DNA of 64,000 nucleotides from Caloramator fervidus (lineage in GTDB: Bacteria; Bacillota; Clostridia; Clostridiales; Caloramatoraceae): the NCBI RefSeq assembly GCF_900108045.1, contig NZ_FNUK01000004.1, positions 29,628-93,627 on the forward strand, read 5' to 3'. A program made the translations under genes and the position numbers. Positions 63,735 through 64,000 of the stretch are shown in pieces (the stretch's first letter is position 1; every line of letters starts with the position of its first letter). Below the pieces are notes generated by a model that saw only the letters and a program-made list of their open reading frames with translations, was not told the DNA's origin and did no database searches.

Positions 63735-63780
63735 TTATGTCGAAATATAATAATATACGAAGTAATAAAGGAGGATAAGT

Positions 63781-64000
63781 ATGCTAACAATCAACAAAGA
63801 TAAAATTCGTAGAGAACAAGTTGAATTTATCTCTGTTGACCAATTGGTTCCAGAAGATCATTTAGTTAGAAAAATAGAAAAAGCTATCAATTTTGATTTC
63901 ATATATGATCTTGTAAAGGACATGTATTGCTTAAATAATGGGAGACCAAGCATAGATCCTGTTGTATTAATTAAAATAGTTTTAATTCAATATATGTTTG
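63781..64000 (+). CDS. IS1182-like transposase, 5' part (continues past the window)
   Basis: 73 codons, no stop, cut by the right edge. Begins MLTINKDKIRREQVEFISVD, then QLVPEDHLVRKIEKAINFDF and GRPSIDPVVLIKIVLIQYMF, the InsH-type N-terminal domain found in IS1182-family transposases. ATG at 63781 follows AAAGGAGGAT. A TATAAT at 63746-63751 could be the -10. Whether the gene is intact cannot be seen. Confidence 0.85.
   Translation, partial: MLTINKDKIRREQVEFISVDQLVPEDHLVRKIEKAINFDFIYDLVKDMYCLNNGRPSIDPVVLIKIVLIQYMF

Noticed and set aside
63738..63744. TGTCGAA core before the last transposase
   Set aside because: A Spo0A core by sequence, but it is expected several times by chance in 64 kb and the gene is a transposase.
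1..64000. CRISPR arrays, tRNA and rRNA genes
   Set aside because: No regularly spaced repeats and no tRNA cloverleaf or rRNA sequence recognised on either strand by reading.

Overview
The window looks like a chromosomal segment of a low-GC, anaerobic, spore-forming Firmicute of class Clostridia (Clostridiaceae/Caloramator-like; the genus is an inference). The pointers are the very AT-rich sequence, strong GGAGG-type ribosome binding sites, a type III glutamine synthetase, indolepyruvate:ferredoxin oxidoreductase with phosphate butyryltransferase, 2-hydroxyacyl-CoA dehydratase-type activator genes, spore coat and cortex-lytic genes, and a GlgC/GlgD glycogen operon.

Layout. 1-2147 (minus): two peptidases, an M19 dipeptidase cut by the window edge and PepV. 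2220-30590 (minus): a surface-polysaccharide/teichoic-acid-like locus of about 28 kb. It reads as two parallel Wzy-type pathways. Module A (2220-13196) is started by TagO. Module B (13356-28513) is started by a WbaP-type sugar transferase with a Wzz/Wzc/PHP-phosphatase control set. Each module has its own TagA/WecG-type transferase, polymerase-like membrane protein, CDP-glycerol transferase, TagD and MurJ-family flippase. A terminator and a new promoter separate the modules, and a near-consensus promoter precedes module B. Upstream of B lie a TPR protein and an LCP ligase. Directly upstream of the LCP gene an insertion sequence (about 30619-32195) has landed.

32231-39309: ribosomal protein bL25, a divergent arginine/lysine decarboxylase, an unknown protein with an MgtC homologue, and iorA-iorB-ptb for 2-oxoacid oxidation and acyl-phosphate formation. 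39431-42595: a class IV aminotransferase, an unlisted 55-residue cysteine-rich protein and glnN. 42708-46113: Hsp20 and a three-gene set made of an activator ATPase plus two mutually homologous HgdB/DUF2229-like proteins, the best candidate here for poorly understood biochemistry. 46269-50116: sporulation genes (cwlJ-gerQ and a pair of small coat-like proteins) around an NhaC antiporter and a 2-hydroxyacid dehydrogenase. 50132-59315: an RlmL-like methyltransferase and the glgB-C-D-A-P operon. 59386-63651: an HD hydrolase, an orphan PAS histidine kinase, MltG, an L-asparaginase-like protein and a small unknown protein. 63781-64000: the start of an IS1182-like transposase, cut by the window end.

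No tRNA, rRNA or CRISPR array was recognised. Starts were moved from the longest open frame where a clear ribosome binding site decided it. All functional names come from motif recognition by eye, not from database searches.
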